Shown here piece by piece: positions 47,637 through 59,744 of a stretch of DNA of 64,000 bases; the first letter of the stretch is position 1; each line of letters starts with the position of its first letter. Below the pieces are notes generated by a model, which saw only the letters and a list, made by a program, of their open reading frames with translations, searched no databases and was not told the origin of the DNA. The position numbers and the translations under genes were made by a program. The stretch is from Pseudoscleropodium purum (lineage: Eukaryota; Streptophyta; Bryopsida; Hypnales; Brachytheciaceae), in contig OZ017798.1 in assembly GCA_963969395.1 (NCBI GenBank), forward strand, positions 23,428,173 to 23,492,172, written 5' to 3'.

Positions 47637-50611
47637 TCCTATACGTTAATTTATTGGCTGTGCTTGAAGGTAAGCAGGAAAGCACTGAACGCGCTAGCTG
47701 GCACAGTGAGCGAGTATCCTTATCAACATGTGACACAGTCGATCAGTCACCTCAGTTTCTAGCTCGGACAGAAATGCGGAGAAGAAAATAAGCTTTAGAC
47801 TATTTCTTATCATTCCGTTCCTGATTCCTGAAGGCTTCCCAGAGATGCTCAGATGTGCAGAATTTCAGTTGTCTTATGAGTGCGAGGTCAGAGTGCAGAG
47901 TGCAGAGTGCGCGCACTCTGACATTGACGAGACCTGTGCACATTCACTGATGATCGGTGCATTGCAAGAAACTCGGATTGAAGTTGCTGTTGTTCGTTCA
48001 TAGAAGAGAAGGAACACCAACCTATTAGCACCCCGATTAGCAATCTGACCCTGTTGGAGCCAACTCAAATAGGGGTACCTATTTTTCAAAGGTGTGTGCA
48101 TGTTTCATGAATCAAACCCAAGTGGAATTTTAAATTTTCTGATGAAAATTGTAAATTCATTGAATTTTTGAAGTTGGATGCCTTGAAATTATAGAACTGC
48201 CATGGAGTAGAGTCATAAATGTCATACCAACAACCCACTACTGCCACAAAGTGTATGGAATAGTATAAGGCAATAGAAAATTTCTATCATGTTTGAAGAT
48301 AGAAATCATGGGGATTACAACTTTTTTGGTAATTTTATGCTTTGAATCGAAGTTACTATGAATTTTTGAAGCTAGTAGTTGGTCTGAACCCATACCCAGT
48401 ACGAAGAGTCTTCTAATTTCGATCATTCAAGAACTACTTTCCACTCATTACTTTGGGACATGTGTCATGACTTGATTATCTTAGTCTTGACTTTGTAAAG
48501 GAGAAAAAATACATCCTAAGCTTTGGTTGAAAATTTGTTCCAACATTAGTTGGAAATAGTGCACCCTATAGGTTGGGAATGGGTACTTCTACTATACATG
48601 ATATTAAAGATTTTGATGAGAAGTATAGATTGTGCATTTAGAGAATCATTTACAGTTTACACTTAGAGGTTGGGCCATTTCCCTTGAGGTTGATTGCACA
48701 AATATGAGCCTTTGGTCCAATCACAAGTGAGGATTTTCAACCTCTTACACAACAAATTGGCTTAGCTTTTGGGTGTAAAGGGTCCCTTGTAGAGTGTGTC
48801 CTTATAGAGGGTTGAGTGTATTTTTCAATGCAAAAATGGTCTGTTGCATACACCAATAAAATTCCCTTTTGAGATTCACTACATCTACCATTAAAACTAC
48901 CTACCACCAAACAAAAAGGTGTAAAATAGAATCTAGGTTCTCTAAATTGTTGTAAGACACTAATTTCTTATATAAAATCTTGTGGCACTAATTTTCATAA
49001 TTGCTAATAGTGTTAATCAAGATAATTTTGAGTTTCCAACATGTAGCATGTTGTAAATGTTTCAATCCAAGATTGAATCATATATCCAAATTGCTATTTT
49101 TTTGTTAGTGAAATAAAGGACAAATATGGGTGTATTTATTTTTGTTTGAAAACCTAAGAAGAAGGATTGTTCACATAGAAAGTTTCACATGATTTTGAAC
49201 CACAAGACAAATGATATTGAACTTCAAATTTTTTTGTCAATGAAAATGATGTAAAGTTGGGAACAAATGGACAAAGAAAGGGATTCTAATCTCTCCAACT
49301 ATAATACAAAAGATTGTTTTTGATACAGGTATTGTTTAAATATCCTTAAAGAAGGATATTGCCATATTCAAATATATACATTTAGACCACTAAAATGAAA
49401 AAAATTCTAAATATTTTTTTGTGAATCTTTCATTCATAGTAAAATTAGTCAGGAGAAAGGAAAGTTAGTAGCAAAGACATAGGCAATATAAATTATTATA
49501 TTCAAGCAAGTCCTTTCTAATTATTTTTTTTCTTTTATAGTCATGAATCTCTTTTTACATAAAATTGTTAAATGATGGGAGATCCTTTCTCATTCTCCAA
49601 AATCCACAATCGTTTTCCCCAACATTGGCCAACATTTTTTCAAACCAATGAGACATACTCATTTAAACTATCCTCCTTTCATTTGAAATAGGGAATAGGG
49701 GAAAGAACCACTACTACTATGCTATGCTATTTATGTCCATGAAATTAATATTTTTTTGTTATTGAAATGATTTGGAAAGTCCTTGAAAAATGTCAATAAA
49801 TTGATGGTTGCATATAATTTGACCTATTGGATAGAAAATATTGAATTTCAAAGTGTGATCAAATTAAAAAGCAACATGAACACCATAAACAAAAGTTGGT
49901 AAAAAAAACTAACAAACTTAGAATTGGGTGCAATTCTTTTGACCATCATTCCATCATTTTCATGTAGTCTCTAAATGACTAGAGACATTCCTTTTTCATT
50001 CTACAATTGCAATTTTTGTAATTTCAGGGTTACATATGTAATACATTGTTGTAAAGGTCTTGAAAATGCCTTTCCAAGGGTATATTATATGCCCTGAAAT
50101 TCTCAAAATTGCAATTGCAAAATTAAAACAAAAGATCTATAATTGTTTAGGGATTGTACAAAATGGTGGTCAAAAGAACCACACCTAATTCTGAGTGCAT
50201 TTTTTTTTACCAAGTTTTGTTATAGTAGAATGAGGTGATTAACCCAAGATAACAAGATTTGAATTCAAAATAATGCAACTATGACAAACCATACTAAGTG
50301 TCTCTTGAGGTAGGTGGAACCCACCAAACAACACATGTCCTCAACAAGAACTCCAAAAAGATGCCAACAAATGTAACATTACATTAATGATTCATGATGA
50401 TGGGGTGTTTGTTGTTTGGTGAACAATATAACTTCGATAGCAATAGCTTGCATGTCTCTATTTGAATAAGGTTAAGAGTCTATCGACTCTACCTCTAGTA
50501 GTTTATTATGGGAAAGATTTGGACTCGCTAAATAATCTTATGGATGATACATGACTGCCTACTATCATAATCCTAAGTAAGAATCTTTTACCACTCAGGC
50601 ATTGAAACATA
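47637..50611. other. Intergenic DNA with a small palindrome
   Basis: A 10-bp perfect palindrome arm pair, GTCAGAGTGC (47887-47896) and GCACTCTGAC (47913-47922), encloses AGAGTGC direct repeats. Elsewhere the region is A+T-rich and no gene or duplicated block was recognised. Confidence 0.45.

Positions 50612-50658
<47 letters not shown>
50612..50658. repeat. (TA)n microsatellite
   Basis: An uninterrupted TA run of about 23 units. Confidence 0.95.
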
Positions 50659-50660
<2 letters not shown>

Positions 50661-52317
50661 GCAAGAGTCAAAAGGAATACATCCAAGAAACAACAGTCCA
50701 CACCCTAAAACTCTACAGACCGAGAGAGCTTCTACAAAACCCATCATTCGTCACTCTACTGCTACAATGCAAGTTCTTCACTTCAGCAACTAAATTGAAA
50801 CTCAGAAGCAACCTGACGGGGAAGGTATGTGGTTTGGAGACTACGTAAGGTACGCTTAGGCCGAAAGCTTAAATATCACAATTAATATAGAGAGAGAAGA
50901 ATCCCATAAGAATATGCTTAGCTATCAACCTGCAGAGCTATGAAGAGTTTGGTTTGATGCCACCAAACCAAACCAAAAAACGAACAGAGGACCCGTAGCC
51001 CGAGTTTGATCACCTGGCTTGATAGGGGAAAACAAAAATCCTGCTACTAGCACGGGGCTCTCGAGGAGGAAATCTTGGAGCGGGGTGAATCTGGTTACTC
51101 GTCGTTGCAGCTTCGTTGTGGCAGAGCCCGCAATGTGTGCCCCAAGAAAAAAACTAAAATCTATCAGAGTGCTACTGCAGCCATACGTTACTCGGGGCTT
51201 CTAGCTGCATGAAAACTGCTTAAATCCAGGTTTGGGACGCTGTACTCGAAGCTAGAGTTGCATCTGCATGGAAAAGAAAGAAGGGCAGAGACGAGGCGCA
51301 ATGAACCCTACTTTCTGAAGAAGGCCTTGAATAGTCTTTCGGAGTGGATGACCGATGGACTGGAAGTTTTAAATTCTCACACTAGGTGACATGTTTGCAT
51401 GGAGTCTATTCTGAATGTGGCAGTGCGGAGGATCCCATCTCATGGCAGATTCACCTGCACAACCTGCAGAATGAAAGAAACAATATCGATTGTAAGAAAG
51501 AGGTAAATCTGATTAACATGGTAGAGGATAATTCAACCATTGGGGACCGGCATGATGCTATCTCCTGCTGACTCATCACTGTTACCAACACCAACTCATC
51601 TCTTCCAATCCACTCTTAGTTGGTCTTCAATTAGAAACTTGGGCGAAAGCATGACTCGGCTAAATGTTCATGGTCGTTGATTCTTTAAGAAATTTTTTTC
51701 TTTGTTAATAGGAAGGATCTGAAATGAAAATGAGGTTGTCTACAACCTTTCAACAGTGGTCTACAACCTCCCACTTTAAATAATTACGTAAGAAATCATC
51801 ATGCGTCGAATGATGATATAATTTGATCACTAGAGTTTGGCTCTTGCACCCTAAGAGAGCTTTCCAGTGAGCTCTTCAGTGATCTCCCAAAAATCACTTG
51901 GGACCCATTAAAATGTTTTAAGCTATGATCCTCTATCTTAACCCCACTTTAGCAGCCCAACAATTTACTTACGTAAGAGACATTTTTAGACTGCAAGGTT
52001 GATATTGGTTTGATGAACGGAGTCAAGGGGGGTCAAACTGATATTGATAGCAATATGGAAATCTAAAAATACACGAGAAGAGTCCCTGCACATAATCATT
52101 TTACTGAATGACAGTATTGACAAGATGTAGACAAAGTATAGACAAAATATGACCTTTTTCTTTAGTTTTATCCAGGTTTACTAAGTTAAAACATCTAGAG
52201 ACTTCGTTGCTAATGAACATTTTGCGTAGTTCCTGAATTCTGCTGTTGTTTCGGGACATGCCACTGAAAGATGTGACCATGTTGCAAACGATGAGGATAA
52301 TGTAAAATCAAGTTCAT
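50659..52317. other. Region downstream of the MADS gene
   Basis: GC content is higher between about 50800 and 51600 than in ordinary intergenic DNA here, but no exon with family resemblance was found on either strand. Part of 51700-52317 may be the 3' UTR of the minus-strand MADS gene. No convincing poly(A) signal was picked. Confidence 0.4.
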
Positions 52318-55300
52318 TCACGATAAAAACGCGGAAGGCATCATACCTTCGGGCCCAACAGGCATTCGTTGCTCAGATGGCCATCTGCTGGAGCTTGGGA
52401 GGTATGACTCCGAAGAGAACATGCTGCTCAACACACACAAACAGAGAACCAAAAAAGCACAAACGTCATCCAGTCTGCCTTCCCCATGATTAGAAAGCCT
52501 CACAATTAGTATCCGTATCCAGTTAAGGTAAACACACCTAATTGCAACACCTACCTGTATGCGACACTCCAAAGTCTTACACCATGACTACATATAATTT
52601 GGGAATGTACACCACCTCAATGTCAGAAGCCATTTTGGTATTAGATAATCTACCGATAAAACTTTGAACGCTTCTAAGTTTTGCATATGGTATCTGAACA
52701 ATGCACTCTTTGGTGTGTTGGAATTCTTTTCAATTTGCTAACAAGAATTTTTTTTTAAATACAAAAAAAACTTTCTAATAATTAGGTGTGGTTTCAAAAC
52801 GCGACCTTGGTGGTTCTCTCTATCTCCCTCTCCTCTGATCCATTAGAATACCATATTCTTACAGGTTGATGAGGAAGTTATTAGTGCATACCCCAATTGT
52901 AACGAAGTCTGTGATCTCTGTGCATCTCGAAGGTTGGGATGAGGATACACAGTTGCTGCTGCCGGCTGTGAGCTTACACCGATACCAAGAGCGTTGGTCA
53001 AACGCTTCGGGCTCTTTGGCACGTCGACTCGAGCAACAGCTGCGGCGGTGGCGGCGTCCGCAATCCCTTGGGCGTCTGCAAGCTATATCAACATGTGACA
53101 ACCGCACAAATGCCTGTTCGTGAGTAATTAGTTCCCACAATTAACCCCTCCCGCACCAACCAACTGGCGCTGACTCATCTTCTTAGTGTCACTGCAAAAT
53201 TAGAAGTGTCTGTTTAAGTAGATTCCACTGCGGTGACGAATTCCACTCCACTGGTGATTATATTCTGAAGCTTTTACTAACAATGGTCAATTAGTGTTGC
53301 GCGTACTAATAGGATAAATCAATGTAGTTGGTGCCTTATGCCCTGCCTTAAATGTATTAGTTACACCATTTATTCTATTTAAAGAATGAACTGCAGTATC
53401 GAGGGCTCATGAACAATCTGAATTCGAGTACCCACTGATGAACATCACTTAGTGAACCTTGAATCTTGTATTGGCCACTTGTTGTTTGAGTGATTATTTA
53501 CTCAAAAGCTTCTTGATGGTGGTCCCAAGGTATGAAAGCTAGCAAAAACAACTGTACGGCACACTATGACACGCTATTTTGATGTTACATTAATCATGAG
53601 ACACTCTAAATGAAATAAAATAAACAATGTAGTTGGATCAACCTTCTATGTGACTGCACTTCCAAGGAAATTAACAGAGTTTTCAGATAGCTAACCGCCG
53701 CTACTTGGTTGGCACAGATGAGGTTAGCACTTCAAACTACTAGCATGGACAAATTAATTTACTTGTTCAAAGTTAGAGAGTTCAGTTTAACTCGTGAAAA
53801 CGAATGTAAATCCCAAGCGTGTTCATTAGTGGGAATTAGCACCAATTTGCTGACTAATGCTACTTTGGCAGTGCAGGCACGTACTAACTAATTCCAGTCA
53901 ACTAAAGCCACTACAAGGTCGATGGGTCATGACCTTATCACAAGTCACTCATACAACGAGCAGATGAACTATAACCAGGGCGACAAGTAATTTTGATGAT
54001 GTAAAAACAACATTAACAGAATTTGGCAATAGCTGCAAAAAACTACTCCCGCATAAATTCTACTTACCTTCTTCCGAAGATCTTCATTTACAACTTGAAG
54101 CTCGCGCTCCTGTAGAGGGAAAGAAACCATAAGTGTCCACACCACACAACAGTGAACCATTCAACAGACTATACTACACAAAGAGACGAAATGAGCAGCC
54201 AACGGCACACACCTTCCTTCGTAAGCCCTCGATCTCTTCTAATATGAGCTGATTCTGAAATAAAAACCATAGCCACAATAAATAAAAAATTTGGATGAGA
54301 CTAGGATGAACCAAGTATTGCTCCAAAACCACATGGCTAAATCGTAGCTCAAAGGGGTTGTCCTGCAGATCACTGGGTAAGCCGCCACAAGGCACACTGT
54401 AAGCTGCACAGCACCAGGCGCTTTTCCAGGCATGTTTACATTGCAAAGTGAACCTTACCGAGTGCCTCCCTCAGCTGTAACTTTGCAATTTCCATGCTAC
54501 GCCTAATCATTGCGAGCAGCTAGGTTAAAGTAGTTTCATACATTTAGATTCACTGACTTGATTCAGTGAATAGGATTCAGTCTAACTTCCGGTTACATCC
54601 TCAGAAGGAACCTGGATACTTGCCTTTCTTGCTCTCACCCGTGAAGCACCCAGATCAAGCTGCTGCTCCAGCTGCAACAGGTCAGGCATCTTCAGCAACG
54701 AAAGATCCTCACCAAGCATGTGCCTGCATGGGTTATCACAAAAATTCACTACTCTTTTTTCTCAAATACTGCTAACGAAGAACTCCAAAACAGTTCGGCA
54801 CTCAGATTGAAACGCATGCCATATGATGGAAGATTGAACGAAGCAGTACTTTCTTCGAGGCAGAAGCAGTGTCTTTTAAGGGAGCTCTTCACCTTCTTGA
54901 TAAGCAGATAACATTTAAATTTGGTAGGCACCGATAAAAACACTGGGCAGTAGTACAATCACACATTTCGTAGGGCGGGAAGCAGATTACCCCCCCCCCC
55001 CCCCCCCAGCTATTATAGTTAATAGTAAAGTGGGAGGAAACTGAGGTTTCTTCCCTAGTTTTGCTTCCACCAATGAGAACTCATGAGCATGCAACATGTG
55101 GGACTAGGGATTGTAACTTAAGGCAAGAACCATGAGTTTAGAGCTTAAGATGAAGTGGTGGACCACAATTCATTTTTTCTCAGGAATCACAGCTCAAACT
55201 TAGCTTGCAACTCCAGACCAAGTCCAGACCACCTTACGATTTAATGCCTTCAGAAAAATACCTCTGAGAACTTTTCAACTGCTCCAACTGCTCCTGTAGC

Positions 55301-56904
55301 CTCACCACCTCACGACCCATAAACTGCCAAAGTGCACAGATTCGTCAAGAAAAAATGCAACATAATTATGCCCATCTTGACAACTGCACCAATTGCAAAA
55401 TTCCTGATGGGAGCGCGGAGCGTAAATGCATAAATTAAGAGTTTGCCACACCAAGATAATGTGTACCAAGGTCCCTATGTTAGGGCAACCAGGGTAACAA
55501 GCACTTAAATTGTATGTGAATCCCAGGATAGCATACAAATTAGATGTTTGCTAACCTGGAATAATCTTTCTCCAAGGTCCCAAAGTTTAGGTCACCTAAG
55601 GTAGCATCCACCTAATCTATACGTATATATCCCAGGGTAAACATAGGATTTAGGGCTTTGCTACTGGAGCAAACGTGTCTCCAAAGTCCTGCGCTAGGGC
55701 ACCGAGGGGAAGAGCTTACATCGGTGCTGGTGCCCGTCTTCACTCCGTCCGGACTTTTCTTGTACCGGTCGATGATGTCCCGCATACTACACAGTGCAAC
55801 ACAAGCTCAAAATGACCAGAGTGCGCCAGCAGAGAATTGATCAAATCAATTCACTCCCACCCCATAAACCCTAAATACAAACCCTAAACACTGCCCCCCA
55901 TCTCCCAATTCACCAGATCTCCAGCTGCAACCAATTCTTTGGTCATAGGTTCATAAAAACTGCAACATTCGCTACTTCAGCCCGTCCCCTCACTTGCTTA
56001 ACGCTGGGATCTCGAAATTCAGCTCCACATTCACAACTACGAGCTACTCTTGCGATCGAGCCCATGCACACTGTGCGCTAATTCTCAAGAGAGGATTCGC
56101 AATCAGTGAACTCGAGCAAAAGTTTGTTGATGATCCAGCGCACTGCTACCTCGTCCACGGGAATTAACGTCAGCAGGCAATCTTAATAGCTAATCTGTCC
56201 AAAACCAGAGCACGATGACAAACGTGAACCAAAGCCGTTCCGGCTGTCGATCGAACGGGCACCCAAGTACCAGCTAGAGAATTGGTGCCCAGGAATTCTA
56301 AATCGAAAAAACGGAAGAAAGACCTCTTCAGTGAGAAGCTAATCCTAATCCCACGAATGCAGCCCGCCAACTCGCCAGCATCGAATACCCAAAATAGTGT
56401 AGGAGGACAAACTGCACATTCGTCTTACCTGCCTGAGCTGGCATACTCGAAGAGCTTCCCCGTGCTGGAGAAGATCACGAGCGCCACTTCCGCATCGCAG
56501 AGCACCGCTAGCTCGTGCGCCTTCTTCAGCAAGCCTCCGCGGCGCTTGGAGAATGTCACCTGCCTGCTGGTGGTATTCTCAATCTTCTTAATCTCAATTC
56601 TGCCGCGACCCATCACCCGACGCTGCTGCAACTGCTTCTGGTGCTGGTGCTGGTGCTGCTCCTGCCGCCTCTGCTGCTGTTGCCGAGACGACGACTCAGT
56701 GCTGTAGTGCGACCCTTGCAGCAAATCCCCGTCCCCTCCTCCACTCACGCGCAGCGACAAACACGTCGTGGGCACCCCCCAATCGCCGGCCCCGCCGAGA
56801 TTGGTCGTCGTCTCCCCGGACGACGTCGTCGTCGTCTCTTCTAACGTTACCACTCCGCTCGGCCACTGCTTGCAAAACGGTACTCCCGTCACTGTGGTAG
56901 TCAT
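52318..56904 (-). CDS. MIKC-type MADS-box transcription factor (8 exons, about 361 aa)
   Basis: Nuclear DNA-binding regulator that binds CArG boxes as a dimer. Exons, 5' to 3': 56904-56429, 55786-55720, 55323-55262, 54723-54624, 54254-54213, 54109-54068, 53082-52892, 52423-52318. The exon lengths 67, 62, 100, 42 and 42 bp for exons 2-6 are the classical MIKC pattern. The MADS domain begins at residue 98 ([20 protein letters not shown]) and is complete; the I region follows ([15 protein letters not shown]). The K domain spans roughly residues 185-275 ([35 protein letters not shown]). The C-terminal part contains SLQLG. Unusual: a 97-residue N-terminal extension rich in T, G and then Q/H/R precedes the MADS domain; M98 (56613) has a good context and may be the real or an alternative start. 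Intron 4 has a GC donor. The C-terminus is the least certain part. Using donor GG|GTATGC at 52891 joins to a frame ending MMPSAFLS at a TGA (52320-52318). Alternatives are a donor at 52862, or read-through to a TAA at 52845-52843. I do not assign a subfamily; the wording suggests MIKC-C of a non-seed plant. Confidence 0.9.
54255..54623 (-). other. GC-AG intron (intron 4 of the MADS gene)
   Basis: The donor reads AAG|GCAAGT at 54624/54623, the strong consensus that real GC donors use, and the acceptor is TTTCAG before 54254. Using it makes exon 4 exactly 100 bp, as in the MIKC family, and retains VRARK of the K domain. A GT donor 15 bases upstream (CGG|GTGAGA) would also keep frame but delete those five residues. 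Confidence 0.75.
54990..55007. repeat. Poly-C tract in MADS intron 3
   Basis: A run of 18 C on the plus strand (G on the transcribed sense strand), inside the 538-bp intron 3. The flanks do not resemble the R8 repeat, whose tail is also poly-C. Confidence 0.9.
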
Positions 56905-56978
56905 TGTCCATAGCCCACTTTCAAACCTCTCTAGCTGCTCCTAGAATTTCGCCACCTCTGGGGAGAAGCTCCCATTCA

Positions 56979-57024
56979 GAGAGAGAGGGGGGGAGAACCG
57001 GGGGCGGGGGGGGGAGAGAGACAG
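56979..57024. repeat. GA/G-rich tract upstream of the MADS gene
   Basis: GAGAGAG runs alternate with G8-G9 runs. On the sense (minus) strand this is a CT/C-rich tract 75-120 bases before the distal start codon, where plant 5' leaders often carry CT microsatellites. It could affect transcription or, as a G-run cluster, form a quadruplex on the template strand. Confidence 0.6.
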
Positions 57025-58467
57025 AGCGATCGATTGCGGGCGCAACAAACCAAGCTGATAGATCGGAAAAGACAGAGCCCAGCCCAGGCCAGAAGCGTTT
57101 GATACGACGCAGGCCTGCCCGGGCGGATCTAGCTTCCAGCAAGCTAGCTTGGCTAGCCGAGCCAATGTGGAGAGGGCAGGCTGTTTAGTTCTAGCGGAAG
57201 GGATGGATGGCCCTAGAGTTGGCAGGGAATCCATCCGGCCTGTTCCGGCTCTCCGGATCCAGTGGTGGCGATCCGACAGCTGCATTAGCTGCCGACAGCC
57301 GGGCCATTATGGTCCTTCACCAGCTTTTTTTTCCCGACTCAGACATTGCTGCCATGAATAGGAATAACTCCAAGCTGGCCCAGCCACTTCCCGGCCACTC
57401 CCCACTCCCCCACTTTGCGCTCGAACTGAAAGTCTGAAGTCTGAAACTCCACTCCTTGAAATTATTACTGCACCCACTGTTCCACAATACCGCGGTATAA
57501 TTCTACGTACTTGATCGGAGTGCCCTGCATGGAACGAAGGCACTGCCGTCTGTCCGTCCGTCGGCCTGCATCCGCATCGGACAGGCTCCACCGTTCGTTT
57601 CTTTCAGCGGTGCGTAACTTAATCATGTGAATTCAGTCAGTTCTGCGCGGAAGTGTGCCACACTCCTGAGCAGGAGCTCACTCGGCCCTTGGATTTGTTC
57701 TTGAGAGAGAAAAAGGGAGATTAATCAGTTTTATTGAGCTCGAACTAGCTAGACCTCCAGGCGTCCAGCTTTAGTAAAATTATTATCAAATGAATCATGT
57801 ACCTTAACCATCCAATTGTTTAGATTCTAAATGCGTTGTCGTCTGTTGCCTTTAATCTATAGTACAGTACACACACAGGCGCGCACAGAAAAAAAATTAC
57901 ACTAGAAAATGGGGCTTGCAACGAAGCATAACTCTTGATATCTGGCCATAACATCCCAGAATACGGTAATCAATTGGGACTGAGTGCACGCTCGTTTCCA
58001 CTGTAGAAAACTACAGTGAGATATCACATCAAATGTAGAATCAAATCAAGGTTTTTAATCACTAAAGAGAACTTTAGAAGGATATCGTAAACATTGAAAA
58101 ATGTGGCTATGCAAATACCGTTGATCGAAACTGACGTAAAGTATCCCCAGATGTCCGGCCTAACTGAAAATGTGCAAGTGCTGTGCATTATTAAAATTCC
58201 TCTAAGGTAGCCAGTACGAACGAGATTGACTGAAGATGACCATTCATATATTATATTGAAATATAATCTCCAAGTCGATTGTTTTGAGTCTTTGGACCTG
58301 CCATTGCTAATTTTTTAACGTTGTTTCACCGCAAAGATTTGCAGTACAGTTGGGTTTTCTTTTGGAAAGAACGGTGTGAATTAAAAGAAGGAAGCGGTAC
58401 AGTTCAGTTCAAATACCGAGGGGCCAAGGTAATTCTAGTCATTTATTTATCTTTCCTTTTAAGATAT
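57025..58467. other. Upstream region of the MADS gene
   Basis: It stays GC-moderate up to about 57700, as expected for a promoter-proximal region, then becomes A+T-rich. Overlapping open frames on both strands around 56900-57590 have no family resemblance. No TATA box could be assigned. Confidence 0.4.
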
Positions 58468-58754
58468 GCAGGACTCCACACCCGTTGCACAAAGTGGGAC
58501 AAGCCCACAAGGTGGAAATGCAGTTTTTGTGGGATAAATGTCAAAATATTTATTTATTTATTTTGTGCCATCTTAATCCTATTTTCTATACACACACAAC
58601 TCATTTGGTGCCCCTGATTGCAGGAGTATGGAATCAAAATTTGTAAATTTTTTCACATATGAAAATTAAAAAATTTCAATGTCTTTCCAAGGGATAAAAA
58701 TCCTGTGTTCTCACCCTGTTTGTCCCACTTTGTAGGACAAGTTTAGAGTCTTGC
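58468..58754. mobile_element. Foldback TIR element, 287 bp
   Basis: ACAAAGTGGGACAA (58489-58502) is perfectly complementary to TTGTCCCACTTTGT (58720-58733). The match extends outward over 'gca.gactc.a.ac' to about 58468 and 58754, and inward over 'ggtg.gaa.....gtttttgtgggata' less exactly. It has no coding capacity. A target duplication was not identified. Confidence 0.68.
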
Positions 58755-58812
58755 TTTAGACATAACTGACTATGAAAGTTAGAATATAAAATACAGTTTG
58801 AAACTTATTTAA

Positions 58813-59744
58813 TCCCTTAAAGACCAACATGCATTTTTTTGGCTATATAAGAATTTCGGACAAGTATGTGTGACTAGAAATTTCCAGATTTTTGGCCCAA
58901 ATTTTAATAGAAAGTGGGGACAAGGAAAATCTTTCATATGGACTAAATTTCATGACATTTGAAAATATGAGTCATAAGTTATGGCCTAATATGTTACTTT
59001 TTTTTGTAACTCGGCAATGTGTGCAGATTTTTAAAATCACTTTTTTCAAAATCAAAAATTTGAAATTGATTTTTAAAAGTTATATATGCGTGGAAAGCTT
59101 TTAATCATTCCATTTTGATCAATGAGTCAAAAGTGTTGAGGACTTTTTGTTTGTGGGCAATTATGAATTTTCTACTCTAAGAGAAACTTTGAAGTTGTTT
59201 ATCTTACTCAATTTTCAATATTTTGGAAAATAATAAAATCATAGGATATATATTGTTTGTTACAACATTGTAACCATTGGAATTGGCATTTTTCAATTCT
59301 ATAATTAAATTTTTAACAATTTAATATTTTGAATCATACTCTACTATTGTCTACTTACTATTTTTTCTTGTATGTTGTACAATTCCAAATAATATGAAAT
59401 TTTTCAAGCATGTGTCCAACTTGTCTAGGAATAAAAATCCAAAGAAGTATCACCATTTGGACATTTTTTCAAGAAAAACGAACTTGCAAAGTGTAGCTAT
59501 CCTATTTTTTGTAGGGCCAAAAAAATGATTTCAGTGAATTTGAATGCTCATATCTTGCAATCCACGTGGTAGAAATTTTTGAAATTTCTACCACATATTC
59601 TCAAGTGAACATACTACAAGATCCTACAGCTACATGTTAAAAATTGTTTTTTTCTCAAAAAAATTCTACTAGTACTAATAATGGAAATTTTTGAGCATTT
59701 CTAGTGAAAACAAAGTCCTATGTGATTCCTCATAACATTTAGAG
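58813..59744 (-). mobile_element. R4 element, copy 4 (inverted)
   Basis: Reverse-complement homologue of 33961-34902. Landmarks are 'aatattttggaaaa', 'acaacattgtaaccattgga', 'attggcatttttcaattc', 'ttttgaatcat' and 'aagatcctac'. The low-coordinate end TCCCTTAAAGACCAAC is preceded by TTAA (58809-58812). The other end has decayed to 'acatttagag' with no TTAA. Open frames inside are incidental. Confidence 0.65.

Noticed and set aside
52859..53140. Alternative frame of MADS exon 7 (arginine- and cysteine-rich)
   Set aside because: The other frame of the same exon continues the K-box phase and contains SLQLG, so this one is a shadow.
54639..54723. Shorter exon 4 using a GT donor
   Set aside because: It would give 85 bp instead of the family-standard 100 bp and remove VRARK from the K domain; kept only as a possible alternative splice.
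56904..57591. Overlapping 70-114 codon frames on both strands upstream of the MADS gene
   Set aside because: GC-rich promoter and leader sequence; frames overlap on opposite strands and none resembles a protein.
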